A DNA stretch of 64,000 bases, taken from NCBI RefSeq assembly GCF_041320665.1, contig NZ_CP166730.1:4216001-4280000 (forward strand), given 5' to 3'. The notes beneath the pieces are model-generated. The model saw only the letters and a list, made by a program, of their open reading frames with translations, was not told where the DNA came from and searched no databases. This document shows positions 42,877-54,529 of the stretch, piece after piece. The first letter of the stretch is position 1. Each line of letters starts with the position of its first letter. This stretch comes from Comamonas sp. GB3 AK4-5 (GTDB lineage Bacteria > Pseudomonadota > Gammaproteobacteria > Burkholderiales > Burkholderiaceae_C). The position numbers were made by a program, and so were the translations under genes.

Positions 42877-43716
42877 TCAGTGTCTGCCCTCAGTTGTTCG
42901 GGGTTTGTTCTTTTCTCTCTGTGCCGCGGACCGGCTGAGCTGCAAGGCCTTTTCGCGCGACACCGTGGTCACGCCCTTGAGGCGCAGCGCATAACCGTCG
43001 GGGTAGCGCAGATCGGCATATTCCAGGGCATCGGCCCGGCGCTGGTACTGGCCCGTCACCTGGCTCAGCGTGCGCACAAAACGCTGGGCACGCTGCAGCA
43101 CCTGCTCGGGCGAGCCATTGCCCAGCTCGACCACGGCATCGTTGTCCAGCCGCGCCACCCAGCTGCCGCGATCGCGCAGCGTCAAGGCATCGACTTCCAC
43201 ATGCAGCTGTGCAAACGCCGGCTCCAGTGCATAGAACATGGCCAGCACCTGCGAGGCCGAGCCTTCCGGGCCCTGCAGGCGCGGCAGGCCTTCGCGCTCC
43301 ACCTCGCCCACATTGGCCTCAAACACCTCGCCCATGTCGTTGACCATGGCGGCGCCGCTTTCCGGCCCCCAATAGGCCTGGGCCACATGCTCTTTCAGGA
43401 TCACGCGCAGGCTGTTGGGGAACTCGCGGCGCACCTCGGCGCTGCGCACCCAGGGCACTTGCTCAAAGGCGCCGCGCGCCTTCGCCAGGTCCACGGTGAA
43501 GAAGTTTCCGGTCAGGCTGGGCGCCACATTGGCGCGCAGCGTGACTGCGTTGTTGTGCACCAGCTCGCCCTCGACCACGATGCGCGCGATCGCAAACGCC
43601 GGGTGGCGCACGGCCCACCAGCTCAACACTGCCAGCAACAGGACGGCACAGCCCGCGAACAGGACCGAAGCGGTCACATTCATCAGGCGGACGTCCAAAG
43701 GCAGTGTGTGGCGCAT
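42877..43716 (-). CDS. ftsQ: Cell division protein FtsQ
   Basis: A 279-residue bitopic divisome protein. A short basic cytoplasmic start precedes the membrane helix at about 15-36 (TASVLFAGCAVLLLAVLSWW). The POTRA domain (FAIARIVVEGELVHNNAVTLR) and the FtsQ beta domain follow. It links FtsB/FtsL to early division proteins. The ATG at 43716 shares one base with the ddl stop (TGATG); a longer frame start lies inside ddl and is unlikely. Confidence 0.95.
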   Translation of the reverse strand: MRHTLPLDVRLMNVTASVLFAGCAVLLLAVLSWWAVRHPAFAIARIVVEGELVHNNAVTLRANVAPSLTGNFFTVDLAKARGAFEQVPWVRSAEVRREFPNSLRVILKEHVAQAYWGPESGAAMVNDMGEVFEANVGEVEREGLPRLQGPEGSASQVLAMFYALEPAFAQLHVEVDALTLRDRGSWVARLDNDAVVELGNGSPEQVLQRAQRFVRTLSQVTGQYQRRADALEYADLRYPDGYALRLKGVTTVSREKALQLSRSAAQREKNKPRTTEGRH

Positions 43717-44702
43717 CAGGCAGCTCCCTCGGCCATGGCGTGGACGTCGCCATCCAGCGAGGCCATGGACAGAATGTGCAGGCACAGCGCCTCATACGAG
43801 AGGCCTTGTGCGCGTGCGGCCATGGGCACCAGCGAATGCCCGGTCATGCCGGGCGAGGTGTTGATTTCCAGCAGGAAAGGCTTGCGATCGCTGGCGCGGA
43901 TCATCACGTCGGCACGCGCCCAGCCACGGCAGCCCAGCGTGCGGAAGGCCTGCTCCACGATGCGCTGGATGGTGGTCTCTTCCTCGGCCGGCAAGCCACT
44001 GGGGCAGTGGTATTGCGTGACGTCGGTGAAGTATTTGTTCTGGTAGTCGTAATTGCCTTCGGGGGCCACGATGTGAATCACCGGCAGGGCCGCAGCGGCG
44101 GCGCCCTCGCCCAGCACGGCGCAGGTGGTTTCGTCCCCGGAGATGAACTGCTCGCACAGCACCTCGTCGTCGTACTTGGCGGCCAGGGCATAGGCGGCTT
44201 CGCACTGGCTGGCATCCACCACCTTGGTCAGGCCCATGCTGGAGCCGTCGCGCGCGGGCTTGACGATCATGGGTGCGCCCAGGGCCGCAAAGGCCGCGCG
44301 GGTCTGTTCGGCATTGGCCACCATGCGCCAGTCCGGCGTGGGCAGGCCTTCAAAGCGCCAGATGCGCTTGGTCATGACCTTGTCCATGGAAATACTGGAG
44401 GCCATCACGCCCGAGCCGGTGTAGGGAATACGCAGCAGCTCCAACGCGCCCTGCACCGTGCCGTCCTCGCCGTGGCGGCCATGCAAAGCGATGAAGCAGC
44501 GGGCAAAGCCCAGTTTTTTCAGATCACCGAGGTCGCGCTCGGCGGGGTCAAATGCATGGGCATCGACACCTTGGGAACGCAGGGCCTGCAAGACCCCGTT
44601 GCCCGACATCAGCGACACCTCGCGTTCCGACGAGCTGCCGCCCATCAGCACGGCTACCTTGCCCAGTGCCTGAACATCAATTTGGGGTGTTTTCTGGCTC
44701 AT
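43716..44702 (-). CDS. ddl: D-alanine--D-alanine ligase
   Basis: A 328-residue ATP-grasp ligase making D-Ala-D-Ala for Mur[20 protein letters not shown] contains the Glu that binds the first D-Ala. [38 protein letters not shown] (ATP grip) and [18 protein letters not shown] (metal-binding Glu/Asn) follow. Overlaps murC by ATGA upstream and ftsQ by one base downstream. Confidence 0.97.
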   Translation of the reverse strand: MSQKTPQIDVQALGKVAVLMGGSSSEREVSLMSGNGVLQALRSQGVDAHAFDPAERDLGDLKKLGFARCFIALHGRHGEDGTVQGALELLRIPYTGSGVMASSISMDKVMTKRIWRFEGLPTPDWRMVANAEQTRAAFAALGAPMIVKPARDGSSMGLTKVVDASQCEAAYALAAKYDDEVLCEQFISGDETTCAVLGEGAAAAALPVIHIVAPEGNYDYQNKYFTDVTQYHCPSGLPAEEETTIQRIVEQAFRTLGCRGWARADVMIRASDRKPFLLEINTSPGMTGHSLVPMAARAQGLSYEALCLHILSMASLDGDVHAMAEGAA

Positions 44703-46132
44703 AGCGCAATCCCCGCCGGCACAGACAGCTCACTCTTCGATAGCATTTCAACCAATTTTCCCGGTACGGCCCCGATGGAGCCCGCCCCCATGCACAGCAC
44801 CACATCGCCAGAGCGCGCATTGTCCGCAATTGCCCGAGGCATGTCCCCGATTTGCTCAACAAAAATCGGTTCTACGCGACCGGCCACACGCAGGGCACGG
44901 GCCAGGGCACGGCCATCGGCCGCCACAATGGGCTGCTCGCTGGCGGCATAGACCTCGCCCAGCAGCACGCTGTCGGCCTGGCCTATGACCTGGACAAAGT
45001 CTTCAAAGCAGTCGCGCGTGCGGGTGTAGCGGTGGGGCTGGAAGGCCAGCACCAGCCGACGGCCCGGGAAGGCGCCACGTGCCGCAGCCAGCGTGGCCGC
45101 CATTTCCACCGGGTGGTGGCCGTAGTCGTCGATGACGGTGAAGTGGCCGCCATCGGCCGTGGGCAGCTCGCCGTAACGCTGGAAGCGTCGGCCCACGCCC
45201 TTGAAACCTTCCAGCGCGCGCAGCAGCGCAGCGTCGGGAATCTCCAGCTCCATGGCCACGGCCACGGCGGACAGGGCGTTGAGCACGTTGTGCTCGCCCG
45301 GCAGGCTGAGCACAACGTCCAGATCGGGGTAGCGCTGGCCGTTGCTGCGGCGCACGGTGAAATGCATCTGGCCGGCTTCGGCACGCACATTCACGGCGCG
45401 CACCTGGGCATCTTCGGCAAAGCCGTAGGTGGTCACCGGACGGGCCAGCATGGGCAGGATGTCGCGCACGGCCGGGCTGTCCACGCAGACGATGGCGCGG
45501 CCATAAAACGGCATGCGGTGCAGAAAGTCCACAAAGGCCTGCTTCAACTTGCCGAAGTCATGGCCATAGGTCTCCATGTGGTCGGCATCGATGTTGGTGA
45601 CCACGGCCATCACCGGCAGCAGGTTCAGGAAGGAGGCGTCGGATTCGTCCGCCTCGACCACGATGTAGTCACCGCTGCCCAGCTTGGCATTGGCATCGGC
45701 GCTGTTGAGCTTGCCGCCGATGACGAAAGTCGGGTCCAGCCCGGCCTCGGCCAGCACGCTGGTCACCAGGCTGGTGGTGGTGGTCTTGCCATGGGCGCCG
45801 GCAATGGCAATGCCCTGCTTGAAGCGCATCAGCTCGGCCAGCATCAGGGCGCGCGGCACGACGGGAATCTTCTTGGCGCGCGCCGCCAGCACCTCGGGGT
45901 TGTCGCTTTGCACGGCGGTGGAGGTCACCACCACATCGGCATGGCCGATATGGGCGGCCGCATGGCCGACATGGGTCTGCATGCCCAGCTGCTGCAGGCG
46001 CTGCAGCACGGCGGAATCCGACAGGTCCGAGCCCGAGACGCTATAGCCCAGGTTGTGCAGCACTTCGGCAATGCCGCTCATGCCGGCACCACCGATGCCG
46101 ACGAAATGAATGTTCTGGATGGCGTGCTTCAT
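44699..46132 (-). CDS. murC: UDP-N-acetylmuramate--L-alanine ligase MurC
   Basis: A 477-residue Mur ligase adding L-Ala to UDP-MurNAc. [21 protein letters not shown] is the N-terminal UDP site, [16 protein letters not shown] the P-loop, and [10 protein letters not shown] a MurC-specific motif. The start at 46132 overlaps the murG stop (ATGA); six further codons upstream would overlap murG more deeply. Confidence 0.97.
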   Translation of the reverse strand: MKHAIQNIHFVGIGGAGMSGIAEVLHNLGYSVSGSDLSDSAVLQRLQQLGMQTHVGHAAAHIGHADVVVTSTAVQSDNPEVLAARAKKIPVVPRALMLAELMRFKQGIAIAGAHGKTTTTSLVTSVLAEAGLDPTFVIGGKLNSADANAKLGSGDYIVVEADESDASFLNLLPVMAVVTNIDADHMETYGHDFGKLKQAFVDFLHRMPFYGRAIVCVDSPAVRDILPMLARPVTTYGFAEDAQVRAVNVRAEAGQMHFTVRRSNGQRYPDLDVVLSLPGEHNVLNALSAVAVAMELEIPDAALLRALEGFKGVGRRFQRYGELPTADGGHFTVIDDYGHHPVEMAATLAAARGAFPGRRLVLAFQPHRYTRTRDCFEDFVQVIGQADSVLLGEVYAASEQPIVAADGRALARALRVAGRVEPIFVEQIGDMPRAIADNARSGDVVLCMGAGSIGAVPGKLVEMLSKSELSVPAGIAL

Positions 46133-47193
46133 GCGGACAACTCCTCGCATGCAGCCACCACCTCGTGGGTAGCCTGAATCTTTTGCATCTTTTTAGCGTT
46201 TCTCGCCCGTTCAATCAGCGTAGAACGCTCCGTATTCTGTAGCATTTCGGCCAATTTTTCAGCCGTCAGCTGCTTTTGGGGAATCAGCCAGCCGCCGCCC
46301 TGCTCCACCAGGAAGCGGGCGTTGGCGGTCTGGTGGTCATCCACCGCATGCGGGAAGGGCACAAACACCGCGGCAGCGCCCACGGCGGCGATCTCGGTCA
46401 CCGTGCTGGCGCCTGCGCGGCAGACGATGAGGTCGGCATCGGCAAAGGCCTGGGCCGTGTCGTCGATAAAGGGGGTCAGCTCGGCCTGCACGCCGGCGGC
46501 CGCGTAATTGGCGCGCAGCGCATCGATCTGGCTGGCGCCGCTTTGGTGCATCACGCTGGGGCGTTGCGCGGCCGGAATCAGGGCCAGGGCCTGGGGCACG
46601 ATGTCGTTCAGCGCCTTGGCACCCAGGCTGCCGCCCACCACCAAGAGCTTGAGCGAGCCGCTGCGGCCGGCAAAGCGGGCCTCGGGCTCGGGCTGGCGCA
46701 CAAAGGCTTCGCGCAGCGGATTGCCCACCCACAGGCCCTTGGCAAACACCTGGGGAAAGGCGGTGAACACCCGGTCGGCCACGCTGGCCAACACCTTGTT
46801 GGCCGTGCCGGCCACAGAGTTCTGCTCGTGCAGCACCAGTTTTTTACCGGCCAGCTTGCCCATCATGCCGCCGGGGAAGGTGATGTAGCCGCCAAAGCCC
46901 ACCAGCACATCGGGCTGGACCCGGCGTACCACGCGCCAGGCCTGCCAAAAGGCCTTGAGCAATCGCAGCGGCAGCAGGGCCAGGGTCTTCAAACCCTTGC
47001 CGCGCACGCCACCGAATTCAATGGTTTCCAGCGGGAAACCCTGGGGCGGCACCAGGCGCGCCTCCATGCTGCCGGGCGCGCCCAGCCAGTGCACGCGCCA
47101 GCCGCGCTCCCGCAATGCCTGCGCCACGGCCAGGCCGGGGAAGATATGCCCCCCCGTGCCGCCCGCCATGACCAGTGCCACTTTCTCTGTCAT
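46129..47193 (-). CDS. murG: UDP-GlcNAc--lipid I transferase MurG
   Basis: A 354-residue GT28 transferase that makes lipid II on the cytoplasmic face of the membrane. The first glycine loop is [19 protein letters not shown], the second [32 protein letters not shown] and [20 protein letters not shown] bind UDP-GlcNAc. Overlaps ftsW (upstream) and murC (downstream) by ATGA. Confidence 0.97.
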   Translation of the reverse strand: MTEKVALVMAGGTGGHIFPGLAVAQALRERGWRVHWLGAPGSMEARLVPPQGFPLETIEFGGVRGKGLKTLALLPLRLLKAFWQAWRVVRRVQPDVLVGFGGYITFPGGMMGKLAGKKLVLHEQNSVAGTANKVLASVADRVFTAFPQVFAKGLWVGNPLREAFVRQPEPEARFAGRSGSLKLLVVGGSLGAKALNDIVPQALALIPAAQRPSVMHQSGASQIDALRANYAAAGVQAELTPFIDDTAQAFADADLIVCRAGASTVTEIAAVGAAAVFVPFPHAVDDHQTANARFLVEQGGGWLIPQKQLTAEKLAEMLQNTERSTLIERARNAKKMQKIQATHEVVAACEELSA

Positions 47194-48461
47194 TTCACTG
47201 CTCCCCTGCTCTGTGGCATGAGGACCTTGTTTTCGTAATCAATGCGCAGCACCACGGCGATGGCGATGAGGTTCATCAACACGGCCGAGCCGCCGAAGCT
47301 CATCAGCGGCAGCGTCAGGCCCTTGGTGGGCAGGGCCCCCAGGTTCACACCCATGTTGATAAAGGCCTGAAAGCCTATCCAGATGGCCACGCCCTGCGCC
47401 ACCAGGCCGGAGAAGACCCGGTCCAGTGCAATGGCCTGGCGGCCGATTTCCATGATGCGGCGCGTCAGCCAGACAAAGGCCACGATCAGCACCAGCAGGC
47501 CGACCAGGCCGAATTCCTCGCCAATCACCGACAGCAAGAAGTCGGTATGGGCTTCCGGCAGCCAGTGCAGCTTTTCCACGCTGCGGCCCAGGCCCACGCC
47601 AAACAGCTCGCCCCGGCCGATGGCAATCAGCGCATGCGAGAGCTGGTAGCCCTTGCCCAGCGCATGCTTCATGTCCCAGGGGTCCAGGTAGGCGAAGATG
47701 CGCTCGCGGCGCCAGTCGGAGAAGGCGATCATGAGGACGAAGGCCCCCACCACCAGGCCCGCCATCAAGAAGAACATGCGGGCGTTGACGCCACCCAGAA
47801 ACAGAATGCCCATGGAGATCACCACGATCACCATGAAAGCGCCCATGTCCGGCTCGGCCAGCAGCAGCACGCCGCAGAAAAACACGGCGGCAGCCATGGG
47901 CAGCACGGCGCGGAAGAAGCGCTCCTTCACATCCATGCGCCGCACCATGTAGTCGGCGGCATAGACCAGCACCCCGAACTTGGCCAGCTCGGAGGGCTGG
48001 AAGTTCATGATGCCCAGCGAAATCCAGCGCCGCGCACCGTTGACCACCAGGCCCACATGGGGCACCAGCACGGCCACCAGCAGCACCAGCGAGAGGATGA
48101 ACAGCTTGCGCGCCATGCGCTCCCAGGTCTTCATCGAGATCTGGAAGGCCAGCAGCGCACCCACAAAGCCCACGCTCAGCGCAATCACATGGCGCAGCAC
48201 AAAGTGGTAGGGCTCGATCTTGCCGAAGCGCGGGTTGTCCGGCATGGCGATGGAGGCCGAATACACCATCACCAGCCCCCAGGCCAGCAAGGCCACCACC
48301 ACCCACACCAGCGCCTGGTCCAGGCCCAGCATCTGCACCGGGCGCGCGGTGGCACGGTATTCCGTGCCGCCCACGCGCACAGGCAGCACATCCACCGGCT
48401 TGTCGGCCTGCTGTCCTCCAAACCAGTTGGAAAAACGCTGGAGCACGCTGGACAGGGGCAT
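47190..48461 (-). CDS. ftsW: Septal SEDS glycosyltransferase FtsW
   Basis: A 423-residue SEDS protein with about ten membrane helices that polymerises septal peptidoglycan with Fts[51 protein letters not shown] (catalytic-region Asp) and [20 protein letters not shown] are typical. A cytoplasmic N-terminus of about 45 residues precedes the first helix. Start at 48461 shares one base with the murD stop (TAATG). Confidence 0.95.
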   Translation of the reverse strand: MPLSSVLQRFSNWFGGQQADKPVDVLPVRVGGTEYRATARPVQMLGLDQALVWVVVALLAWGLVMVYSASIAMPDNPRFGKIEPYHFVLRHVIALSVGFVGALLAFQISMKTWERMARKLFILSLVLLVAVLVPHVGLVVNGARRWISLGIMNFQPSELAKFGVLVYAADYMVRRMDVKERFFRAVLPMAAAVFFCGVLLLAEPDMGAFMVIVVISMGILFLGGVNARMFFLMAGLVVGAFVLMIAFSDWRRERIFAYLDPWDMKHALGKGYQLSHALIAIGRGELFGVGLGRSVEKLHWLPEAHTDFLLSVIGEEFGLVGLLVLIVAFVWLTRRIMEIGRQAIALDRVFSGLVAQGVAIWIGFQAFINMGVNLGALPTKGLTLPLMSFGGSAVLMNLIAIAVVLRIDYENKVLMPQSRGAVK

Positions 48462-50461
48462 TACTCGGCTCCTTCCAGTTCCTGGCCGGCCTCATGCGCC
48501 AGGGCGCGCACGGCCTGCACAAACACCTCGGCGCGGTGGCCGTAGTCGCGGAACATGTCCATGCTGGCGCATGCAGGTGACATCAGCACGGCGTCGCCGG
48601 AACGCGCCAGGGTGGCGGCCTGCTGCACGGCGGCTTCCATGCTGGCGGCATCCGACAGCGGCACGCCCTCGCCCTGCAAGGCAGCGCGAATCTGCGGCGC
48701 ATCGCGGCCAATCAGCACCACGGCGCGGACATAGCGGGACACCGGCGCTGCCAGCGGCGCAAAGTCCTGGCCCTTGCCCAGGCCGCCCAGAATCAACACG
48801 ATGCGACGGTCCGCACCCAGGCCGGTGAGTGCGGCCACGGTGGCCCCCACATTCGTGCCCTTGCTGTCGTCGAAATACTCCACATCCTGCACCATGCCAA
48901 TGGGCTGCACGCGGTGGGGCTCGCCCCGGTATTCGCGCAGGCCGAACAGCATGGGGGCCAGCGCGCAGCCTGCGGCATGCGCCAGGGCCAGAGCGGCCAG
49001 GGCATTGGTGGCGTTGTGGCGACCTCGTATGCGCAGGGCATCGGCCGGCATCAGGCGCTGGAGGTGCAAATCATCCTGCGGGTCGCGCGAGCGGCGGCCG
49101 GTTTCGTCGGCTTCCAGGGCGCGCACCAGCCAGGCCATACCGCCCACCACCTCGATGCCAAAGTCACCCGGGTTGCGGGGCATGTCGGCGCCAAAGCTGA
49201 TGTGGGCGCGCAGCTGGGGTTTTTGCAGCTTGACCTTGACCGGGGGCGGCAGCATGTCCATCACAGCCCGGTCTTCGCGGTTGAGCACCATCAGCGCCTT
49301 GCTGCCAAAGATACGCGCCTTGGCCGCGGCGTAGGCGGCCATGGAGCCATGCCAGTCCAGATGGTCCTGGGAGATGTTGAGCACCGTGGCGGCCGTGGGC
49401 TCGAAGCCCTGCACATCTTCCAGCTGGAAGCTGGACAGCTCCAGCACCCAGGCCTGGGGCAGGGTCTCGGCATCAATGCGGGCCGTCAGCGTATCCAGCA
49501 GTGTGGGGCCGATGTTGCCGGCCACGGCCACCGTCATGCCGGCATGTTCCAGCAACTGGCCGGTGAGCGAGGTGACCGTGGTCTTGCCATTGGTGCCGGT
49601 GATGGCCAGCAGCTTGGGCGCATAACCATGGGCCTGGTCCAGGCCCTTGAGGGCCATGGCGAACAGATCGAGCTCGCCGCCCACGGGCAGGCCGATGGCG
49701 CGGGCCGCATCGAACACCGGCGCCACCTCGGCCGGACTCAGGCCGGGAGAGCGGTAGACCGCACCCAGGTTCTGGCCGTCGACCAGGCTGGCGGCAAAAG
49801 CACCAGCAACAAAGCGCACGCCGGGCAGCTCGGCCTGCAGCGTGGGCAGATGGGGCGGGGTTTCGCGCGTGTCGGCCACGGTGACTTCGGCACCGGCGCG
49901 CACGCACCAGCGGGCCATGGCGATGCCGGAAATACCCAGGCCCAGCACCAGCACACGCTGGCCTTGCAGATGCTGTGCCTGTCCCAGGGGCCACTGTGCG
50001 GGCACGGGGGGCAGCACGATGACGGGGGCCTCTTCCTCGGGCTCGGCCACGACCGTCACATCGGCGCTGCCGGCATCGGACATGCTGGGGTCGGTGAAGA
50101 TCTGCGCCACAAAGGCGGCGGCGTCCTTGGCGGCCGTCAGCGTGGCGACATCGGGAATGGGCTCGGCCACCAGGGGGGCAGCGACCGCGTTCATGGACTC
50201 CGGCGCATCGGCGGGGATGGTGTCCTGCGCTTCCGTCGCTTCCGCTACCTCAGTCACCTCAGCTACTTCCGTCACCTCGACCACTTCGGTTTCAGGAGCA
50301 CCGACTGCGCCGTGCTCCAGCATGTCCGAGTGGTTTGACTCTGCATCCGGCGCCACATGCGCAGCGGCCGCTACAGTTGTTGCAGCGGCCAGGGCAGCCT
50401 CTTGCGGCACCGGCAACGCGGTGCGCGGTGTGCAAGGGTTCAGGCTGTCGTCGTGCGTCAT
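48461..50461 (-). CDS. murD: MurD ligase with a long acidic N-terminal extension
   Basis: A 666-residue protein whose catalytic part begins near residue 175 ([20 protein letters not shown]) and looks complete. [20 protein letters not shown] is the P-loop, [16 protein letters not shown] the metal-binding block, and [19 protein letters not shown] the glutamate-ligase block. It adds D-Glu to UDP-MurNAc-L-Ala. The first 170 residues are unlike E. coli MurD (about 440 in total). They are low-complexity, Ala/Glu/Val-rich and probably disordered, with a [16 protein letters not shown] repeat. The start at 50461 fits the 5-base gap to the mraY stop. A shorter start inside the tail cannot be excluded. 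Confidence 0.9.
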   Translation of the reverse strand: MTHDDSLNPCTPRTALPVPQEAALAAATTVAAAAHVAPDAESNHSDMLEHGAVGAPETEVVEVTEVAEVTEVAEATEAQDTIPADAPESMNAVAAPLVAEPIPDVATLTAAKDAAAFVAQIFTDPSMSDAGSADVTVVAEPEEEAPVIVLPPVPAQWPLGQAQHLQGQRVLVLGLGISGIAMARWCVRAGAEVTVADTRETPPHLPTLQAELPGVRFVAGAFAASLVDGQNLGAVYRSPGLSPAEVAPVFDAARAIGLPVGGELDLFAMALKGLDQAHGYAPKLLAITGTNGKTTVTSLTGQLLEHAGMTVAVAGNIGPTLLDTLTARIDAETLPQAWVLELSSFQLEDVQGFEPTAATVLNISQDHLDWHGSMAAYAAAKARIFGSKALMVLNREDRAVMDMLPPPVKVKLQKPQLRAHISFGADMPRNPGDFGIEVVGGMAWLVRALEADETGRRSRDPQDDLHLQRLMPADALRIRGRHNATNALAALALAHAAGCALAPMLFGLREYRGEPHRVQPIGMVQDVEYFDDSKGTNVGATVAALTGLGADRRIVLILGGLGKGQDFAPLAAPVSRYVRAVVLIGRDAPQIRAALQGEGVPLSDAASMEAAVQQAATLARSGDAVLMSPACASMDMFRDYGHRAEVFVQAVRALAHEAGQELEGAE

Positions 50462-50466
50462 GCTGT

Positions 50467-51645
50467 TCACCTCAGCTTCAGCGTGGACAGGCCAATCAGG
50501 CACAGCAGCATGGTGATGATCCAGAAACGAATCACCACCTGGGTTTCTTTCCAACCGCTTTTTTCAAAGTGGTGGTGCAGGGGCGCCATCTTCAACAAGC
50601 GCCGGCCTTCGCCATAGCGCTTCTTGGTGTATTTGAAATAGGTGACCTGCAGCATCACCGACAGGGCCTCGGCCACAAAGATGCCGCCCATGATGGCCAG
50701 CACGATTTCCTGGCGCACGATGACGGCGATGGTGCCCAGCGCAGCGCCCAGGGCCAGGGCGCCCACATCGCCCATGAAGATCTGGGCCGGGTGGGCGTTG
50801 AACCACAGAAAGGCCAGGCCGGCGCCGGCCATGGCGCCGCAAAAAATCATCAGCTCGCCAGTGCCGGCAATGTGCGGAAAGTGCAGGTATTTGGCGTAGC
50901 CGGCATTGCCCGTGACATAGGCGAAGATGCCCAGGGCCGTGCCCACCATGATGACGGGCATGATGGCCAGGCCATCCAGGCCGTCGGTGAGGTTCACCGC
51001 ATTGCTGGCGCCCACGATGACCAGATAGGTCATGATGACAAAGCCCAGCACGCCCAGCGGGTAGCTCACTTCCTTGAAAAAGGGCACGGTCAGGCCGGCC
51101 TTGGGCGGCAGGTCCAGCGAGAAGCCGGACTGCACCCAGGTGATGAACAGTTCCAGCACGCGGCCGTTGGAGTTTTCGGAGATGCTGAACACCAGGTACA
51201 GCGCGGCCACCAGACCGATGACCGACTGCCAGAAATACTTCTCGCCCGAGCGCATGCCTTCGGGGTCTTTGTTGACCACCTTGCGCCAGTCGTCCACCCA
51301 GCCAATCGCGCCAAAGCCCAGCGTGACCAACAGCACGATCCAGACAAAGCGGTTGGACAGATCAAACCACAGCAGGGTGGAGACGGAGATCGCAAACAGG
51401 ATCAGCACGCCGCCCATGGTGGGCGTACCGTTCTTGACCAAATGGGTTTGCATGGCATAGCCGCGCACCGGCTGGCCCACTTTCAGGGCGGTGAGCATGC
51501 GAATGGCCTTGGGGCCAATCCACAGGCCGATGACCAGGGCGGTGAGCGCTGCCATCACGGCACGGAAGGTGATGTACTGCACCACGCGCAAAAAGCTCAG
51601 ATCAGGAGACAGCTCCTGCAACCATTGGGCCAGGATCAGCAGCAT
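50467..51645 (-). CDS. mraY: Phospho-MurNAc-pentapeptide transferase MraY
   Basis: A 392-residue membrane enzyme with about ten helices that makes lipid I from UDP-MurNAc-pentapeptide and undecaprenyl phosphate. [30 protein letters not shown] (the Asp-rich motif) and [14 protein letters not shown] are diagnostic, and [14 protein letters not shown] is the conserved cytoplasmic His loop. Start [13 protein letters not shown] at 51645 overlaps the murF stop by 10 bases; a longer frame start lies inside murF. Confidence 0.97.
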   Translation of the reverse strand: MLLILAQWLQELSPDLSFLRVVQYITFRAVMAALTALVIGLWIGPKAIRMLTALKVGQPVRGYAMQTHLVKNGTPTMGGVLILFAISVSTLLWFDLSNRFVWIVLLVTLGFGAIGWVDDWRKVVNKDPEGMRSGEKYFWQSVIGLVAALYLVFSISENSNGRVLELFITWVQSGFSLDLPPKAGLTVPFFKEVSYPLGVLGFVIMTYLVIVGASNAVNLTDGLDGLAIMPVIMVGTALGIFAYVTGNAGYAKYLHFPHIAGTGELMIFCGAMAGAGLAFLWFNAHPAQIFMGDVGALALGAALGTIAVIVRQEIVLAIMGGIFVAEALSVMLQVTYFKYTKKRYGEGRRLLKMAPLHHHFEKSGWKETQVVIRFWIITMLLCLIGLSTLKLR

Positions 51646-53030
51646 GCCGAGCCCTCCTCTTGCGCCAACTCCAGTGCCTGCACCACTTCTTCCATCTTCA
51701 TGCTTCGCGAACCCTTGACCAGCACGCTGCCCATCTGGGCGCGCAATGCCAGCACCGCCTCTACCAGGGCGGTCTTGTCTGAAAAATGACGACCCGCGTC
51801 GCCGCAAGCCGCAACGGCATGCTGCATCAGCGGGCCATAAGCCAATACATGGTCAATACCGGCAGCCTTGGCCGCAGCACCCACCTCGGTATGGAATGCC
51901 GGGCCTTGCGTGCCCACCTCACCCATATCGCCCAGCACCAGCACGCGCGGCGCCGGCAGCTCGGCCAGCACGGCAATCGCCGCCTGCACCGAATCGGGGT
52001 TGGCATTGTAGGTATCGTCCACCAGGGCCACGCAGCGGCCTGCCAGTTGCAGCAAGGCCGAGCGCGAGCGCCCCTTGACCGGGCGGAAGGCCGTCAGCCC
52101 CTGGGCGATGGCCGTGGGCGAGACGCCAGCGGCCAAGGCGCAGGCGGCCGCGGCCTGGGCATTGCGCACGTTGTGGCGACCGGCAATGTGCAGCGCACAT
52201 TCCAGCGCACCGGCCGGTGTGGCCAGCGCAACCTGCCAGGCGCTGCCCTGCCATTGCGCACGGGTGGCGTGCACATCGGCGTTGGCTGCGCCAAAGGTGA
52301 GCTGCTTGCGGCGGCCTGCCAGCTCACGCCACAGCGGGGTGAATTCCTCATCGGCGGGGAAAACGGCCGTGCCATCGGCGGGCAAAAAGGCGAACACGCT
52401 GCCGTTTTCCTCGGCCACGGCCTGCACGGTGTGCATGAATTCCTGGTGCTCGCGCTGGGCGTTGTTCACCAGGGCCACCGTGGGCTGTGTGATGCGCGCC
52501 AGCGCAGCAATTTCACCCGGGTGGTTCATGCCCAGCTCCACCACGCCCAGGCGGTGGGCCGCGTTCAGGCGCAGCAGGGTCAAGGGCACGCCGATGGCGT
52601 TGTTGAAATTGCCCTGGGTGGCGAAGGCGGCATCGCCGGCCGCCGCATGCAGGATGCTGGCCAGCATTTGCGTCACCGTGGTCTTGCCGTTGCTGCCGGT
52701 GATGGCCACCAGCGGCAGCTCAAACTGGGCGCGCCAGCCGGCAGCGATATCGCCCAGGGCCAGCGTGCTGTCGCCCACCTCGATACCGGCCAGGCCGGCG
52801 GCTTCCAGCCCCCGGTGGGCCACGGCGGCCACAGCCCCGGCCGCCTGAGCCTGGGGCAGGAAGTCGTTGGCATCCATGCGCTCGCCCTGGAGCGCCACGA
52901 ACAGGTCACCGGCCTGCAGCTGGCGCGTGTCGGTGCACACGCGCTGCAGGGGCGTGGCGCCATCGCCCACCAGCCGCGCTGCGGGCTGGGAGCGCTGGAT
53001 CCACACCAGGGCCTGTTGCAATGTCATCAT
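51636..53030 (-). CDS. murF: UDP-MurNAc-tripeptide--D-Ala-D-Ala ligase MurF
   Basis: A 464-residue Mur ligase that adds D-Ala-D-Ala. [18 protein letters not shown] is the UDP-sugar site, [18 protein letters not shown] the P-loop, and [15 protein letters not shown] a MurF-specific motif. The ATG at 53030 shares one base with the murE stop (TGATG); an ATG one codon later and a GTG one codon earlier are equally in frame. Confidence 0.96.
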   Translation of the reverse strand: MMTLQQALVWIQRSQPAARLVGDGATPLQRVCTDTRQLQAGDLFVALQGERMDANDFLPQAQAAGAVAAVAHRGLEAAGLAGIEVGDSTLALGDIAAGWRAQFELPLVAITGSNGKTTVTQMLASILHAAAGDAAFATQGNFNNAIGVPLTLLRLNAAHRLGVVELGMNHPGEIAALARITQPTVALVNNAQREHQEFMHTVQAVAEENGSVFAFLPADGTAVFPADEEFTPLWRELAGRRKQLTFGAANADVHATRAQWQGSAWQVALATPAGALECALHIAGRHNVRNAQAAAACALAAGVSPTAIAQGLTAFRPVKGRSRSALLQLAGRCVALVDDTYNANPDSVQAAIAVLAELPAPRVLVLGDMGEVGTQGPAFHTEVGAAAKAAGIDHVLAYGPLMQHAVAACGDAGRHFSDKTALVEAVLALRAQMGSVLVKGSRSMKMEEVVQALELAQEEGSACC

Positions 53031-54529
53031 CACTTTGCTTGTCCTTCACGGGCCGACAGCGCGCTGTGCGCCTCGGCCATATCGGAGAACGGGCGCTTGA
53101 CGCCCATCACTTCCTGGTAATCCTCATGGCCCTTGCCGGCCAGCAGCACCACGTCCTGGGGGGCGGCCTGGGCAATAGCCTGTGCAATGGCAGCCGCGCG
53201 GTCCACCTCCACCTGCAGGTCTGCGGGCTGCATGCCGGCCACGATCTGGTCGACGATGGCCTGGGGCGCTTCGCCGCGCGGGTTGTCGCTGGTCACCAGC
53301 ACCAGGTCGGCATGGCGCTGCGCGGCCTGCCCCATCAGCGGGCGCTTGGTGGCATCGCGGTTGCCGCCACAGCCAAACACGCACCACAGCTGGCCGCCAC
53401 GCTCGCGCGCCACGGGCTGCAGGGCTTGCAAGGCCTGTTCCAGCGCGTCAGGGGTGTGGGCATAGTCCACGGCCACCAGGGGCTGGCCGGCGCGGGCAAT
53501 TTGCTGCATGCGGCCGGGCACGGGCTCCAGATGGGCGCAGGCTTGCACGGCCTGATCCAGCGGCATGCCCAGGCTGCGCAGCGTGGCGATCACGCCCAGC
53601 AGATTGCTGATGTTGTAGTGCCCCACCACCTGGGTTTGCAGCGAAACAAAGGCATCGCCCTCCACCACGGTGAAGCGCAGGCCTTCGGTGCCATGGCCTA
53701 TGTCTTTGGCCCACAGGCGTGCGGGTTGCTGTATAGACAGGGTCCACAGATCCAGGTCGCTGCGGCTGTGCAGCTGCTGGGCCAGCAGGCGGCCATGGGC
53801 GTCGTCGATATTCACCACGGCGGTCTGCAGACCGTCCCAGTCAAACAGGCGGCGCTTGGCCTCCCAATAGGCGTCCATGGAGCCGTGGTAGTCCAGGTGG
53901 TCCTGGGTGAAATTGGTGAAGATGGCGCAGCGCAGGCGCGTGCCATCCAGGCGGTGTTCTTCTATGCCTATGGACGAGGCCTCGATGGCACAGGCCGCCA
54001 GGCCCTGGTCCACATAGCCGCGAAAGGCTTGCTGCAGGCAGACCGGGTCGGGGGTGGTCATGCCCGTAGACTCCAGTGCCGGCGGCACGCCAATACCTAA
54101 AGTACCCACCAAGGCGCAGCCAGACTGGACACCCTGCTTCCAATCTGCGAGCGCATGCGCCAGCCACCAGGCGGTGGAGGTTTTGCCATTGGTGCCAGTC
54201 ACGGCCACCACGGCAAGCGCCTGCGAGGGATGGGCCAGCCACAAATCGGCAATCTGGCCGGTGACGGCCTTCAAACCGTGGAAAGCGGCCACGGTGTCGG
54301 CTGGCAGATCAAACGTCTCGGCCCCTTCGGCCTCCACCAGGCAGGCCACGGCGCCGCGCTCCAGGGCTGATGCCACATAGGCACGGCCATCGCTCACGCC
54401 GCCGGGCCAGGCAATAAAGGCATCGCCAGGCTGGACCTGGCGGCTGTCGGTGCGCAGCTGGCCGGTGACGCGGTTGCGCAGCCACTGGACGGCGTCCTGG
54501 ACCGAGGTCAATATGTGCAAGCTGCTCAC
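53030..54529 (-). CDS. murE: UDP-MurNAc-L-Ala-D-Glu--meso-diaminopimelate ligase MurE
   Basis: A 499-residue Mur ligase. TDSRQVQPGDAFIAWPGG starts the UDP-binding domain and VTGTNGKTSTAWWLAHAL is the P-loop. VTSDNPRGEAPQAIVDQI holds the DNPR motif that selects meso-diaminopimelate, so this organism has DAP-type peptidoglycan. Its start overlaps the ftsI stop by ATGA. Confidence 0.97.
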   Translation of the reverse strand: MSSLHILTSVQDAVQWLRNRVTGQLRTDSRQVQPGDAFIAWPGGVSDGRAYVASALERGAVACLVEAEGAETFDLPADTVAAFHGLKAVTGQIADLWLAHPSQALAVVAVTGTNGKTSTAWWLAHALADWKQGVQSGCALVGTLGIGVPPALESTGMTTPDPVCLQQAFRGYVDQGLAACAIEASSIGIEEHRLDGTRLRCAIFTNFTQDHLDYHGSMDAYWEAKRRLFDWDGLQTAVVNIDDAHGRLLAQQLHSRSDLDLWTLSIQQPARLWAKDIGHGTEGLRFTVVEGDAFVSLQTQVVGHYNISNLLGVIATLRSLGMPLDQAVQACAHLEPVPGRMQQIARAGQPLVAVDYAHTPDALEQALQALQPVARERGGQLWCVFGCGGNRDATKRPLMGQAAQRHADLVLVTSDNPRGEAPQAIVDQIVAGMQPADLQVEVDRAAAIAQAIAQAAPQDVVLLAGKGHEDYQEVMGVKRPFSDMAEAHSALSAREGQAK

